Below are positions 1 through 9,409 of a DNA stretch of 64,000 nucleotides, in pieces (the stretch's first letter is position 1; the number at the start of each line of letters is the position of its first letter). The position numbers and the translations under genes were made by a program. Below the pieces are notes generated by a model, which did no database searches, was not told the DNA's origin, and was given only the letters and a program-made list of their open reading frames with translations. The stretch spans positions 45,890 through 109,889 of the forward strand of contig CALKUH010000019.1 of assembly GCA_937996795.1 (NCBI GenBank), written 5' to 3'. The DNA is from an uncultured Verrucomicrobiota bacterium (GTDB lineage Bacteria; Verrucomicrobiota; Kiritimatiellia; CAIVKH01).

Positions 1-1
1 T

Positions 2-667
2 GCGCAGCGCGATCTCTGCGGCTACTACGGGCTGTGTGAACTCATGGACGAGCAGATCGGACGCCTGCTGCGCCATCTCGATGAAACCGGCGCGGCGGAA
101 AACACGATCGTCGTCTTCACCTCAGACCACGGCGACATGCAGGGCTCGCACGGACGCTTTGCCAAACTCGTCCCGTTCGAGGAGGCGTCCGGGATTCCGT
201 TTTTTGTGCGTGGACCCGGCATCCGTGCGGGCCGCCGCATCGACACCCCGGTATCCGTCCTCGACTTCGCCCCCACCCTGCTCGGCCTCGCGGGCCTTGC
301 GCCGAGCGAACGAATGATCGGCCGCTCGCTCGCGCCCTCGCTCGTGCGCGGAATGGAAATCCCGGACGCGCCCGTCCTGCTCGAAGGCTTCATGCACATG
401 GCCGACCAGCAGTGGCGCGCGATCGTCACTGACCGCTACAAGCTGTCGCTCGTGGTGAAGGAAAACACGGAGCCCGGCACCTACAACCTCGAGAACTACC
501 TGTTCGACTTGCAGGAAGACCCGTACGAGATGAACAACCTGTTCCGCGATCCCGCGCGACAGACGCTCGTAAAGGAACTGACCGCGCTGCGCGCCGAGAT
601 CGCCGGCCGCACCGGCGACCTGTACCCCGCCCTGAACCCCGAAGCCCCCGCCAACCCGCCCGCATAG
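2..667 (+). CDS. Sulfatase, C-terminal part (5' end outside window)
   Basis: The frame is open from the window edge, so the N-terminal half with the formylglycine cysteine is not visible. What remains is the C-terminal part of a type I sulfatase. YYGLCELMDEQIGRLL is the helix that precedes the metal site, and IVVFTSDHGDMQG carries the conserved Asp-His pair that binds calcium. The end reads like a typical sulfatase tail, with a YLFDLQEDPYEMNNL block. Such enzymes remove sulfate esters from polysaccharides in the periplasm or outside the cell. It lies upstream of a lyase and a fucosidase on the same strand, which fits a polysaccharide locus. Family is clear; substrate is unknown. Confidence 0.9.
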   Translation, partial: AQRDLCGYYGLCELMDEQIGRLLRHLDETGAAENTIVVFTSDHGDMQGSHGRFAKLVPFEEASGIPFFVRGPGIRAGRRIDTPVSVLDFAPTLLGLAGLAPSERMIGRSLAPSLVRGMEIPDAPVLLEGFMHMADQQWRAIVTDRYKLSLVVKENTEPGTYNLENYLFDLQEDPYEMNNLFRDPARQTLVKELTALRAEIAGRTGDLYPALNPEAPANPPA

Positions 668-674
668 GAGGATC

Positions 675-740
675 ACCACGGAGACACGGAGGCACGAAGA
701 AGAATCATCTGCCTCTCCGCGCCTCCGTGCTCTCCGTGGT
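675..740. repeat. CACGGAG-type intergenic hairpin
   Basis: ACCACGGAGA (675-684) pairs with TCTCCGTGGT (731-740), and CACGGAGGC (685-693) pairs with GCCTCCGTG (721-729). This gives a 19-bp stem with one bulged base and a loop of about 27 nt. It fills the gap between the sulfatase and the next gene. Sequences of this CACGGAG/CTCCGTG type are common dispersed repeats in several bacterial phyla. It could also act as a terminator or mRNA stabiliser. A broken copy lies at 32887-32995. Confidence 0.85.
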
Positions 741-749
741 AAAATTCCG

Positions 750-3700
750 ATGAAACTTCCATTCCTAATCCTCACCGTTGCATCCGTCGCCCACGCGGCC
801 GACCTGGTCATCACCTCGCCGCCCCCGGAGCGGGCGGAGGCGCGGCGGGTGGTGTTTGAAAACCGGCTTGCGCCGGATTCGCCCTTCCTGAAGGAAACGG
901 CCGACCGGTTCTTCAGCTATCTGCATCCGCGGATCACGCTGGAAATGGCGGGAGGCGACGCGGCGCTGCAGCAAACGTTCCAGCGTGCGATCGACCTGCA
1001 CGCGCAGGGCCAATCCCTCGCCGCGCTGGAGGCGTACCGCGACGGATTCATGGACCGGCTTGCCGCGCCAGCGGGCCGCCTCTTCCAGGAACCGCGCAAG
1101 CTGATGCCCAACGTCGCGCGGGAAGAAGTGCTGGAACGCGCCGGCCGCTGGCTGTCCGACCCGGTCGTGTTCCAGAATCCGGTTGTCGCCGAACCGCTGC
1201 CGCCGGGCGCGGACTGGCAGGCGTTCGTGAAGGCCAACCGCGATCGCGTGGAGCGACTCAACCTCGTGCTGGGCACGCCCGGCACGCTCAACTGGACGTG
1301 GACCCCGACCAACGTGACGCCGGTGAATGCGTGGTATCCGGAGCGCTGGCTGGAATATCACCTCGGCGACGTGCTGTTCGGCTCGGTCCTGCTGCGCGCC
1401 TACGAGGAAACCGGCGAGGCGAAATATCTCGCGCGCTACGCGGACCTGCTCGACGACCGCGACATGTTCTGGCTCGGCGATGTGCTCGCATCCGGGCGCG
1501 GGCTCTACATCGGCGTCAACGACTCCGAGGGCTATGCGGGCGAGATCGGGCTCGAAGCGAGCCTGCTCGGCGCGCTGCGCCACCTCGCGATCCATCGCCC
1601 CGAATCGCGCCGCGCGTTCCCGCCGCTTACGCTGGCCCTCGCACTGCTACGCATGTACGAGGTGTACCTGCCGGTGCAGATGCGCCTCGTGCGCTGCATC
1701 ACCGGAAACCGGCTCTCGCACATGTATTCGCACCGCCTCGGCACGATCGGCCTGAGCTTCCCGGAATTCGTCTTCAGCGACTACCTCGTCCGCGAGAAGC
1801 GGCGCTCGTTCGAGGTCTACCCCGTCGCCAGCGGCTATCCCGACGGGCACGATGTGAACTGGGCCTACAACTACGCCTTCAACTATCCGAGCCAGAACAC
1901 GATCGAGATGATGCAGGCCGACCCGGCGAAGGCTCGCTACCACACACCGGAATGGGTGCAGTTCCACCGCGACCACATGGTGCGCCGCATCCGCACCCTC
2001 GCCCACTCGCTGTTCATCAACGGCACCGCGCCGCGCTGGGCGAAGCCCGACCAGGACTACGGCGTCCGCTGGCGAAAGATCGGGATCCGGCAGGCGGACG
2101 ACAAGATGCCCGACTGGCTCGCGCAGCACGACGACATCCTGCGCATCACATCCACCGTATATGGCAACGGCTGGGCCGGCTCACCCTATGCAACATCCGA
2201 GGCGTTTCCGTTCACCGGCTTCTACCACCTGCGCACCGGCTGGAATCCGCAGCAGGACATCGACGCCTTCTTCTCACCCTACCGCCCGTTCCACTACCAC
2301 GGCCCCAGCGTGTGGGGACACGTGAAGCTCTTCGCCTTCGGCCGGACCTTCATCGACCACCGGTACGGCGGCGAACTTTCCGTCGACGGCGCGCCGAAGG
2401 TTGAATCGCAGAGTTCGCACTTGCTGCCGGCTTCCTATTTCACGAACTGGCGCGTCCCGCCCTACGGCCCGCCGCAGTGGCACATGGGCGATGACGTGGT
2501 GCTGCCCTATCGCTTCCACACGTCGCCGGTCTTCGACTTCGCGGAAGGCGTCTACACCGCGCCGTTCATCGACGCGGAGCGCAAGCAGGTCATCGAAGAC
2601 ACGCGCCAGGCGCGCAGCGTGGCGCTCGCGAAGCAGGCCGGCCTGCTGGTCGTGGCGGATCACCTGCAATCCGCCACAAACCGGCTGTACACGTTGCAGT
2701 GGGGCCTGCACGCGAGCGTCAACGCGGCGGATCTCCACGTCGACGAGGCCGCGGGCGCCATCCACACCCGCAGCGAGGGCCAGGCGAATGTGTCGCTCTA
2801 CCAGGTATCCAGCGTGCCCGGCATTTATGGCGGCGCGCAGGCCAGCGGCGAGGCGTTGCAGCGGCTGGAGGAAATCAACTGGCGCGGCCGCTTCGGGCAG
2901 GACATCAAGACGCAGAACCTCGTCTTCCACTACGGCCCGGCGGCCGACGCGCACGTGCTCACCGTCCTGCACACGCGGAAACCCGGCGAGCCGCCGCTCG
3001 CGCGCTTTACGCCGGTCCGCACGGAAACCGAAATCGGGTTCGATGCGGAAACCGCCTCCGGCCAGCGCGTGGCCATCCGCCGTCCACTCGCAAACCCGAA
3101 GGCCGCCCTCTCGCTCACCACCGGGGAGAACCGGCTGCTCATCGGCGGCGCGCAGGGCGATGTGCTGGAAATGGCCGACCCGGAGGGCGTGTCGCAGTTT
3201 CCCATCCATCGCCCGCTGGAACTCGTCCACATCGACGCGGAGGCCACCACGTTCGCCGACACGCTCGCGGTGACGCTTTCGCATTCACAGACGAACGTTT
3301 CGATTGTCTATACGACGGATGGCTCGGACCCGACGATCGAGTCGCCCCGCTACACCGGACCGATCACGCTGGACGCGACCACGCTGCTCAAAGCCGTTGC
3401 CGTGCGCGCGGACTACCGCGGCCACATCGGCTGGCAGGCCGACAGCACGGACTATTCCATCACCGCCTCCGCGCTCTTCACGAAACGCGCACCGATGGAA
3501 GCCGTCAGCGCGCCGCCCGCGCTCGCACCCGGCCTGCGCTATGCGCTCTTCGAAGGCGACATCCGCCTGACCGGCCTCACCTTCCCCTTCGCCGGAAAAC
3601 TGGCGCAGACCGGAATTGTCGACCGGCTCGTCGCCGTGCCGGTGAAGCCCGCCGATGCGACGATGAACTACGGCCTCCGCTACTCGGGCTATCTGCGCGT

Positions 3701-4079
3701 GCCGACGGGCGGCCTCTATACCATCTGGGCGCCGGATGAGTTCATGCACTGGGCCGTGGACACGGCCTGCGACCTGAAGGTGCGCATCAATGGCGAACTG
3801 TGGGAACCGGCGACGCAGCGCACCGGTTTCCGCGGCTGGTCGATCCCGCTCGAAGCGGGCCTGCACCGGATCGAGGTGGACTTCATCGACATGCGACCCG
3901 GCGACATGCGACCCGGTGAGACCACCGGCCGCGTCTACTGGTATGCCGATGAAACGACACGCATCGGCGATCGCCTGATGTGGGAACACCGCATCTGGGA
4001 CGGCGAGGCGCCGGCGCTCGACATCAGCGGACCCGGCCTGACGCGCCAGGCGATTCCCTCCGACTGGCTGCTTCACTGA
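750..4079 (+). CDS. Secreted heparinase II/III-like protein with CHB_HEX_C and PA14-like domains
   Basis: The 1109-residue protein begins with a signal peptide (MKLPFLILTVASVAHA). The middle, about residues 150-600, has the look of an alpha/alpha-toroid uronate lyase of the heparinase II/III or alginate lyase type; FPFTGFYHLRTGW near residue 490 matches the junction to the beta-sandwich of that family. A chitobiase-type C-terminal Ig-like domain follows at about 845-905 (YTTDGSDPT, LKAVAVRADYRG), then a PA14-like module at about 930-1085. A distant paralog of the same layout lies on the other strand at 10547-13906. No Shine-Dalgarno site precedes the ATG. The fold call is moderate and true lyase activity is not shown. 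Confidence 0.72.
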   Translation: MKLPFLILTVASVAHAADLVITSPPPERAEARRVVFENRLAPDSPFLKETADRFFSYLHPRITLEMAGGDAALQQTFQRAIDLHAQGQSLAALEAYRDGFMDRLAAPAGRLFQEPRKLMPNVAREEVLERAGRWLSDPVVFQNPVVAEPLPPGADWQAFVKANRDRVERLNLVLGTPGTLNWTWTPTNVTPVNAWYPERWLEYHLGDVLFGSVLLRAYEETGEAKYLARYADLLDDRDMFWLGDVLASGRGLYIGVNDSEGYAGEIGLEASLLGALRHLAIHRPESRRAFPPLTLALALLRMYEVYLPVQMRLVRCITGNRLSHMYSHRLGTIGLSFPEFVFSDYLVREKRRSFEVYPVASGYPDGHDVNWAYNYAFNYPSQNTIEMMQADPAKARYHTPEWVQFHRDHMVRRIRTLAHSLFINGTAPRWAKPDQDYGVRWRKIGIRQADDKMPDWLAQHDDILRITSTVYGNGWAGSPYATSEAFPFTGFYHLRTGWNPQQDIDAFFSPYRPFHYHGPSVWGHVKLFAFGRTFIDHRYGGELSVDGAPKVESQSSHLLPASYFTNWRVPPYGPPQWHMGDDVVLPYRFHTSPVFDFAEGVYTAPFIDAERKQVIEDTRQARSVALAKQAGLLVVADHLQSATNRLYTLQWGLHASVNAADLHVDEAAGAIHTRSEGQANVSLYQVSSVPGIYGGAQASGEALQRLEEINWRGRFGQDIKTQNLVFHYGPAADAHVLTVLHTRKPGEPPLARFTPVRTETEIGFDAETASGQRVAIRRPLANPKAALSLTTGENRLLIGGAQGDVLEMADPEGVSQFPIHRPLELVHIDAEATTFADTLAVTLSHSQTNVSIVYTTDGSDPTIESPRYTGPITLDATTLLKAVAVRADYRGHIGWQADSTDYSITASALFTKRAPMEAVSAPPALAPGLRYALFEGDIRLTGLTFPFAGKLAQTGIVDRLVAVPVKPADATMNYGLRYSGYLRVPTGGLYTIWAPDEFMHWAVDTACDLKVRINGELWEPATQRTGFRGWSIPLEAGLHRIEVDFIDMRPGDMRPGETTGRVYWYADETTRIGDRLMWEHRIWDGEAPALDISGPGLTRQAIPSDWLLH

Positions 4080-4089
4080 AAGCCTCCGC

Positions 4090-6417
4090 ATGATAAAATC
4101 GGCGTCCCTGCTCGCCTTGGCCACGTTAATCTCACTCACGGAAACCACCATGACCGCATCCGCCTCCCGCTGGGTCCTCCGCTATGACAAGCCTGCGCCG
4201 CAGAATCTAAAGGGCTGGGAGGAATATTCCCTGCCGCTCGGCAACGGATACTTCGGCGTGTCCGTGTTCGGCGGCGTCGGCGTCGAACGGATTCAACTGA
4301 CGGACAAATCGCTTTACGTGGACGATCCGGGCAAACCGGAAACGGCGTGGAACCGGCGCGCGCTGACGAGCTTCGCCGACCTGATGCTCCAGTCGCCGGC
4401 TCCGAAAGCGCCGCAGGATTACGAGCGGACGCTGGACCTCGAACACGCGATCGCGCGCGTCACCTATCGCGACGGGGACGTCACGTTCACCCGCGAACTT
4501 TTCGCCTCCTACCCCGACCGCGTGCTCGCGATCCGCATCCGCGCGGACAAGCCGGGCCGCGTCGCCGTCACCGTGAAGCCGGCGCTTCCGTTTCTCAACG
4601 AGTTCCGTTCGGGCGCCGTGGAGGCGGACGGAAACCGGCTTCGCTTCGGCGGGCGGATCACGACCTACGGGATTCAATACGAAGGGCTCTGCGACGTGCG
4701 AGCCGTCGGCGGAACAACCCGGACGCTCGCGGACGGCATCGAGGTGTCCGGCGCGGACGAGGTCATCCTGCGCGCGACACTCGGCACGAATTACCGGATG
4801 GAGCCCGACGTATTTCTCGAGCCGGACAACCAAAAGAAACTCAATGGTTTTCCAAATCCGCGCGCGGAACTCACCGCGGCCCTCGACGCGGCGTGCGCGA
4901 AGTCGTGGGACGAGCTGCTCGACCGGCACCTCGCCGACGTGCGGCCGCTCTTCAATCGCGTGACCCTCGACCTCGGCGGTGCGCCGGACCTCAAGACGCC
5001 GACGGATGAACTCCTGCGCCGCTATCAGAAGAATGCGCGCAACACCTACCTGGAGGCGCTCTATTTCCACTACGGCCGCTACCTGCTCATCGCCTCCTCC
5101 CGCGCGGGCGCGCTGCCCGCGAACCTGCAGGGGACGTGGAACGCGCACGAGGCCGCGCCGTGGACCGGCGGCTTCTGGGCGAACATCAACATCCAGATGA
5201 ACTACTGGCCGGCGTTCAACACCAACCTGCGCGAGACCTATGAGCCGTTCATGGCCTTCTGGGAAGCCGCCATGCCCTCCGGCATGCGCGCCGCGCGCAA
5301 CGAGGTGGCGAAGCACCATCCGGCCGCGCTGTCCGATGACTGCGGCTGGACGGCGGGCACGGCCAATTCGCCCTACTTTGCCGAGGGACCCGGCACGGTG
5401 TCCGGATTCGGGACCGGCCCGTTCATCGTCCAGAACATGTGGGAGTATTACGCGTTCACAGGCGACGACGCGGTGCTGCGGCGCATCTGGCCGTTCCTGC
5501 GCGCGTCGAGCCTCTTCACCAGCAAGATCGTCCGGACCATCGAAGGGTATGGCGACCTGCTGCTCTGCTCGCCCTCGTGGTCGCCGGAACTGATGCACGA
5601 CGGCAAACACGTCAACCTGCCCGGCACGACGTACGACCAGTCGCTGATCTACGAAGGCTACCTGCGCACGCTGGAGGCGGCGAAACGGCTCGGCATCGAC
5701 GACGACGAATTGCTCAAAACGATCCGCGCGCAACTGCCGCGCCTTGACCCGATCCAGATCGGCGCGTCGGGCCAGATCAAGGAATTCCGGCAGGAGCAGA
5801 AATACGGCGAATACGGCGAACCGAACCACCGCCACATCTCGCAACTCGTCGGCCTCTTCCCCGGTTCCCTCATCAACGCGAACACACCCGACCGCCTCGC
5901 CGCCGCACGCGTCACGCTGAACCTGCGCGGCGACGAGAGCACTGGCTGGGCGATGGCGCACCGGCTCAACGCGTGGGCCCGCATCCGCGACGGCGAACGC
6001 ACCTACACGCTGCTGCAAAACCTGCTCGCGAAGGGCACGCTGCCCAACCTGTGGGACACGCATCCGCCCTTCCAGATCGACGGCAACTTCGGCGGCAGCG
6101 CGGGCATCGCGGAAATGCTGATGCAAAGCCACGAAGGCTATATCCGCATCCTGCCGACCTTGCCCGCGGCGTGGGCCGGCGGCTCCTTCAGCGGCCTCGT
6201 CGCGCGCGGCGATATTGAGGTCGACGCAGCGTGGTCGAACCGCCAGCCCACGCGCATCGTCCTTCGTCCCCGCCGGGATGTCACCTGCCGCCTGTGGCTT
6301 CCAGACGCCGGGCGTTGGCGGGTCAACGGGCTTGCGATCCCGGGCGAATCCTTGAAAGACGGCCTCGTGAGTTTTCCCGGCGTGGCCGGACGCCGTTACG
6401 AATTCGTCCCGCACTAA
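4090..6417 (+). CDS. Glycoside hydrolase family 95 (alpha-L-fucosidase type)
   Basis: The 775-residue protein matches GH95 along its length: GNGYFGVSVFGGV near the start, ANLQGTWN and NIQMNYWPAFNTNL in the catalytic barrel, GWAMAHRLNAWARI, and IDGNFGGSAGIAEMLMQSH near the end. GH95 enzymes are inverting alpha-1,2-L-fucosidases or alpha-L-galactosidases; the Asn residues of the NIQMNYW block and the Asp in QIDGNFGG are active-site positions. The first 25 residues look like a signal peptide, which favours the ATG at 4090 over an in-frame ATG at 4150. It starts 10 bp after the heparinase-like gene and probably shares its transcript. It would strip fucose from the polymer attacked by its neighbours. 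Confidence 0.92.
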   Translation: MIKSASLLALATLISLTETTMTASASRWVLRYDKPAPQNLKGWEEYSLPLGNGYFGVSVFGGVGVERIQLTDKSLYVDDPGKPETAWNRRALTSFADLMLQSPAPKAPQDYERTLDLEHAIARVTYRDGDVTFTRELFASYPDRVLAIRIRADKPGRVAVTVKPALPFLNEFRSGAVEADGNRLRFGGRITTYGIQYEGLCDVRAVGGTTRTLADGIEVSGADEVILRATLGTNYRMEPDVFLEPDNQKKLNGFPNPRAELTAALDAACAKSWDELLDRHLADVRPLFNRVTLDLGGAPDLKTPTDELLRRYQKNARNTYLEALYFHYGRYLLIASSRAGALPANLQGTWNAHEAAPWTGGFWANINIQMNYWPAFNTNLRETYEPFMAFWEAAMPSGMRAARNEVAKHHPAALSDDCGWTAGTANSPYFAEGPGTVSGFGTGPFIVQNMWEYYAFTGDDAVLRRIWPFLRASSLFTSKIVRTIEGYGDLLLCSPSWSPELMHDGKHVNLPGTTYDQSLIYEGYLRTLEAAKRLGIDDDELLKTIRAQLPRLDPIQIGASGQIKEFRQEQKYGEYGEPNHRHISQLVGLFPGSLINANTPDRLAAARVTLNLRGDESTGWAMAHRLNAWARIRDGERTYTLLQNLLAKGTLPNLWDTHPPFQIDGNFGGSAGIAEMLMQSHEGYIRILPTLPAAWAGGSFSGLVARGDIEVDAAWSNRQPTRIVLRPRRDVTCRLWLPDAGRWRVNGLAIPGESLKDGLVSFPGVAGRRYEFVPH

Positions 6418-6432
6418 AGATCGCCATTTCGC

Positions 6433-7800
6433 TCATCGAACGACACCCTCGCGCGCGCGCAGTTCAGCCGCCAGTGCGGCCAACAGTTCGGCATAGGCGG
6501 GATCGTGCGCGAGGTTGCGGAGTTCGCCGGGATCTTCCCGCAGGTCGAAACAAACACGGCCCAGCAGCGCGCCCGCCTTGTCGCGCCATTCCGCGTAGCG
6601 ATGGCGATCCGTCCGGATCGTCGCGCCGTCGTGGTAGCGCGAGTAGGCGCGTCCGCCCCGCGTCGCATCCTCCAAGCCGCGCATGAGCGGCAACAGGCTG
6701 CGCCCGTCGAGACCCGGTGGCGGGTTCAGGGCGAGTGCGTCGCAAATCGTCGGCAGCACGTCGAGATTCTCCGTAACGGTATTCACCACCGTCCCCGCGC
6801 GCACACTGAACCGCGCCGGGAGCCGCATCAGCAGCGGCACGTGCAACGAGGATTCGTACAGGCAGTGCTTGCACCACAACCCGTGGTCGCCGAGGTGAAA
6901 CCCATGGTCCGCCCACAACACGACCATCGTGTCATCCGCGAGGCCCAGGCGGTCGACCGCATCGAGCAGCGCGCCCACCTGCGCGTCCAGGTAGGACACA
7001 CCGGCCATGTACCCGTGGATCAGCCGCCGCGCCTCCGCATCATCCAGCGGCCCCGCCTCCGGCTGGCCGATGTAATTGCGCAGTTCCTGCCAGTGATGCA
7101 GCGCCTGCGGCGGCACATCGGCGGGCGTGCGCGTGTGATCGGGCAGTTCGATCGCAGCCGGATCGTAGAGATCCCAATATTTTTTCGGCGCCTTGAACGG
7201 CAGGTGGACATTGATTGATCCGTACGCGAGGCAGAATGGCTTCCCGCCGCGCGCGAGACGCTGCAAGGCCTCGACGGCGAGGCGCGCGTGCAGCCCGTCG
7301 TGATACGCCTCGTCCGGCACGGCCTCGCATTCCCACGCCGGTCCGCCCTTCACCCATGACGGCGTTTCCGATGCGCGGGTGGACGCGGCTTCCTGAATCA
7401 TCCGGAGCGCCTCCGGATTGTAATACGGCCCTGGAAAGCCCGGCAGGTCGGCCCCCAGGAACGTGTCCCACAGTTCGGCGTAATCCTCGGGATGATGAAA
7501 CACCTTCGAATTGCCGGCGAGCGTGTAGCCGTGTTCGCGCAGCACATGCAGCAGGGTCGGCACGCCCGGCGCCTCCTCCCGCGTGGCGCACGCAAAATCA
7601 ACAAAGCGCTCGCGTGTGGGCAACCGCCCCGTCAACAGCGACGCGCGGGACGCCCCGCACACAGGGACCTGGCAATAGTTCCGCGCGAACCGCACGCCCT
7701 CGCGCGCCAGCCGGTCGAGGTTCGGCGTGTGCATGCGCGGATGCCCGTAGCAGCCGAGCAGCGGGCGCAGGTCATCCACGCAGATCATCAGGAGATGCAT
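6433..7800 (-). CDS. Sulfatase (iduronate-2-sulfatase-like subfamily)
   Basis: This 455-residue sulfatase has the Asp pair DD at residues 9-10 for calcium binding and the formylglycine motif C48-G-A-S-R52 (VPVCGASRASLLTGR). ICVDDLRPLLGCYGH and MHTPNLDRLAREGV are typical of iduronate-2-sulfatase-like enzymes. ADHGFHLGDHGLWCKH carries the distal metal and substrate residues. No signal peptide is seen, so it is either cytoplasmic or has a start further upstream that is not obvious. It is the last gene of the - strand operon, starts 13 bp after the previous stop, and has AGGA upstream. Its 3' end converges on the GH95 gene with 15 bp between. Confidence 0.93.
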   Translation of the reverse strand: MHLLMICVDDLRPLLGCYGHPRMHTPNLDRLAREGVRFARNYCQVPVCGASRASLLTGRLPTRERFVDFACATREEAPGVPTLLHVLREHGYTLAGNSKVFHHPEDYAELWDTFLGADLPGFPGPYYNPEALRMIQEAASTRASETPSWVKGGPAWECEAVPDEAYHDGLHARLAVEALQRLARGGKPFCLAYGSINVHLPFKAPKKYWDLYDPAAIELPDHTRTPADVPPQALHHWQELRNYIGQPEAGPLDDAEARRLIHGYMAGVSYLDAQVGALLDAVDRLGLADDTMVVLWADHGFHLGDHGLWCKHCLYESSLHVPLLMRLPARFSVRAGTVVNTVTENLDVLPTICDALALNPPPGLDGRSLLPLMRGLEDATRGGRAYSRYHDGATIRTDRHRYAEWRDKAGALLGRVCFDLREDPGELRNLAHDPAYAELLAALAAELRAREGVVR

Positions 7801-7813
7801 CCGCAGAAATCCT

Positions 7814-9409
7814 TCATTGCAGCTGGGGATTAGCCCGGAACGCGATGCGCGTCACCGAATACGGCGGCAGCGTGAAGTCCGCCGGAGGCGACGGCCACTC
7901 GGCGAGGACGATTTCCTCCAGCCGGGTTCCGTTCACCACCTGCGCCACCGGAAGATCCGCGCGGGGCCCCTGCTGGACCGTGGCGCCCAGCGCAACAGGA
8001 CGGCCATCCATCGCGACGGCACCGAGACGATAGGTCGTGTCCATCTTGTTCAGCAGCACGATGTGGCCCGAGATCCCCGCGAGGAAAACCGCGGCCTCGA
8101 CATCGGGGAACGGGCCGCGGCGCGGCGGCGCGCCCGCGTAGGTACCCGCCCCGGGCAGCTCGGGCGCGACCACGGTGCGCGCCGCGCGGATCGCTTCGCC
8201 GATGAGCCGGAACTGATGGAAATGCGCGTTGGGCGACATCGGAGCCTCGTCCGGAATCAGTCCATTGGTGATGCGGTCAAAGTCATACCACTGCATGAAG
8301 GCTACAAACGTATGTCGGTTCGCCATCTCGACCGCCGGGTGCTTGGCGAGTTTCAGCAGCATCGCCGAGGAGTGCAGCGATCCCAGGTACGCCTCGATCA
8401 ACTTGTAGGCGCGCAGCGACGCCGTCCACCCGCCGAGGTGATACTCCGTCATCCAGATCGGCTTGCCGGGGAACGCGCGCCGCATGGCCTCGAGGAACGG
8501 GATCAATTGCGCATCCTGCTGGGCCATCGCATAGCGGTAGGCCCGCTCGAAGGGCCAGTAGTCCGCCTCCTTGATGTTGCCGGGCATGCCGTATTCTGAA
8601 TAGACGTGGAGCGCGACCGCGTCGAAGAAATCGGCGCGTTTGAGCGCGGCGCGCCACCGGTCATACGGACCCGTGTCCTTGCCGGCCCGCTTGTCGGTTT
8701 CCAGGAACTCCACCTTCGAATACGGATCGCTCGGCAGGATCGCGCAGATCCGGGCGCCGGGGAACAGGCGGCGGATGACCGCGGCCAGGCGCGCGGATCG
8801 CTGGACGTACGCGTCCGGGCCACCGATCAAATCCTTGTACTCGTTGTAGTACAGCTCGTTCCCCATCTCGAAATAGCGCGGACGGATCCCCTGCGCGGCC
8901 AGCTCCTCCAGCCACCGGATGTTCTCCTCCACGGTCATGGTCGTGAGATTCAGCGTCAGGCTGTATGGCGCATCGGCGGTGTCCACGAACCGGAAGAACT
9001 CCCGGTAATCGTGGCCCTTGCCGCCGTATTTGGCGCGGATGCGCGCGTTGTTCACCGCGCGGCGTTCGTGGCCCGGGCGCTCCTCGAGCAGGCCCGTCAG
9101 CGGATTGAAGTAGTTGGCCGGCGTGCCGCCCGGATACCGGATGATCGGACGACCAGCCTCCTGGTAGCGGGCGATGAAGGACGGATGCGTATAGGGCAAC
9201 GGCCACCACAACAACTCGCAGTTGATGCCGTACACATGCTGTTGCACGGGTGTCGCCGCGGATGCCGAGAAGGAGACGGACAATGTCCGCTGCGATGGCG
9301 CAGCCGGTTGCGCGAAGCCCGGCGCCGACGCGAGGAGCAGCCCGACGCCGGCCGCCCAAACGTGGACTCCGGCCGTGCAACGGATCCTGTGTCTATTCCA
9401 CTTGAGCAT
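7814..9409 (-). CDS. Secreted clan GH-A glycoside hydrolase (arabinofuranosidase/GH39/GH79-like)
   Basis: The 531-residue protein has an N-terminal hydrophobic signal (AGVGLLLASAPGFAQ). Two motifs fix it as a retaining clan GH-A enzyme: FEMGNELYYNEY with the acid/base Glu near residue 185, and PIWMTEYHLGG with the nucleophile Glu near residue 322. IIRYPGGTPANYF resembles GH51 arabinofuranosidases and GH79 glucuronidases. I cannot choose the family by eye. Consecutive GTG (9415), ATG (9412) and ATG (9409) codons are possible starts; the GAGGAG just upstream is best spaced for 9409. The gene overlaps the end of the GH29 gene, consistent with translational coupling inside the operon. Confidence 0.8.
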   Translation of the reverse strand: MLKWNRHRIRCTAGVHVWAAGVGLLLASAPGFAQPAAPSQRTLSVSFSASAATPVQQHVYGINCELLWWPLPYTHPSFIARYQEAGRPIIRYPGGTPANYFNPLTGLLEERPGHERRAVNNARIRAKYGGKGHDYREFFRFVDTADAPYSLTLNLTTMTVEENIRWLEELAAQGIRPRYFEMGNELYYNEYKDLIGGPDAYVQRSARLAAVIRRLFPGARICAILPSDPYSKVEFLETDKRAGKDTGPYDRWRAALKRADFFDAVALHVYSEYGMPGNIKEADYWPFERAYRYAMAQQDAQLIPFLEAMRRAFPGKPIWMTEYHLGGWTASLRAYKLIEAYLGSLHSSAMLLKLAKHPAVEMANRHTFVAFMQWYDFDRITNGLIPDEAPMSPNAHFHQFRLIGEAIRAARTVVAPELPGAGTYAGAPPRRGPFPDVEAAVFLAGISGHIVLLNKMDTTYRLGAVAMDGRPVALGATVQQGPRADLPVAQVVNGTRLEEIVLAEWPSPPADFTLPPYSVTRIAFRANPQLQ

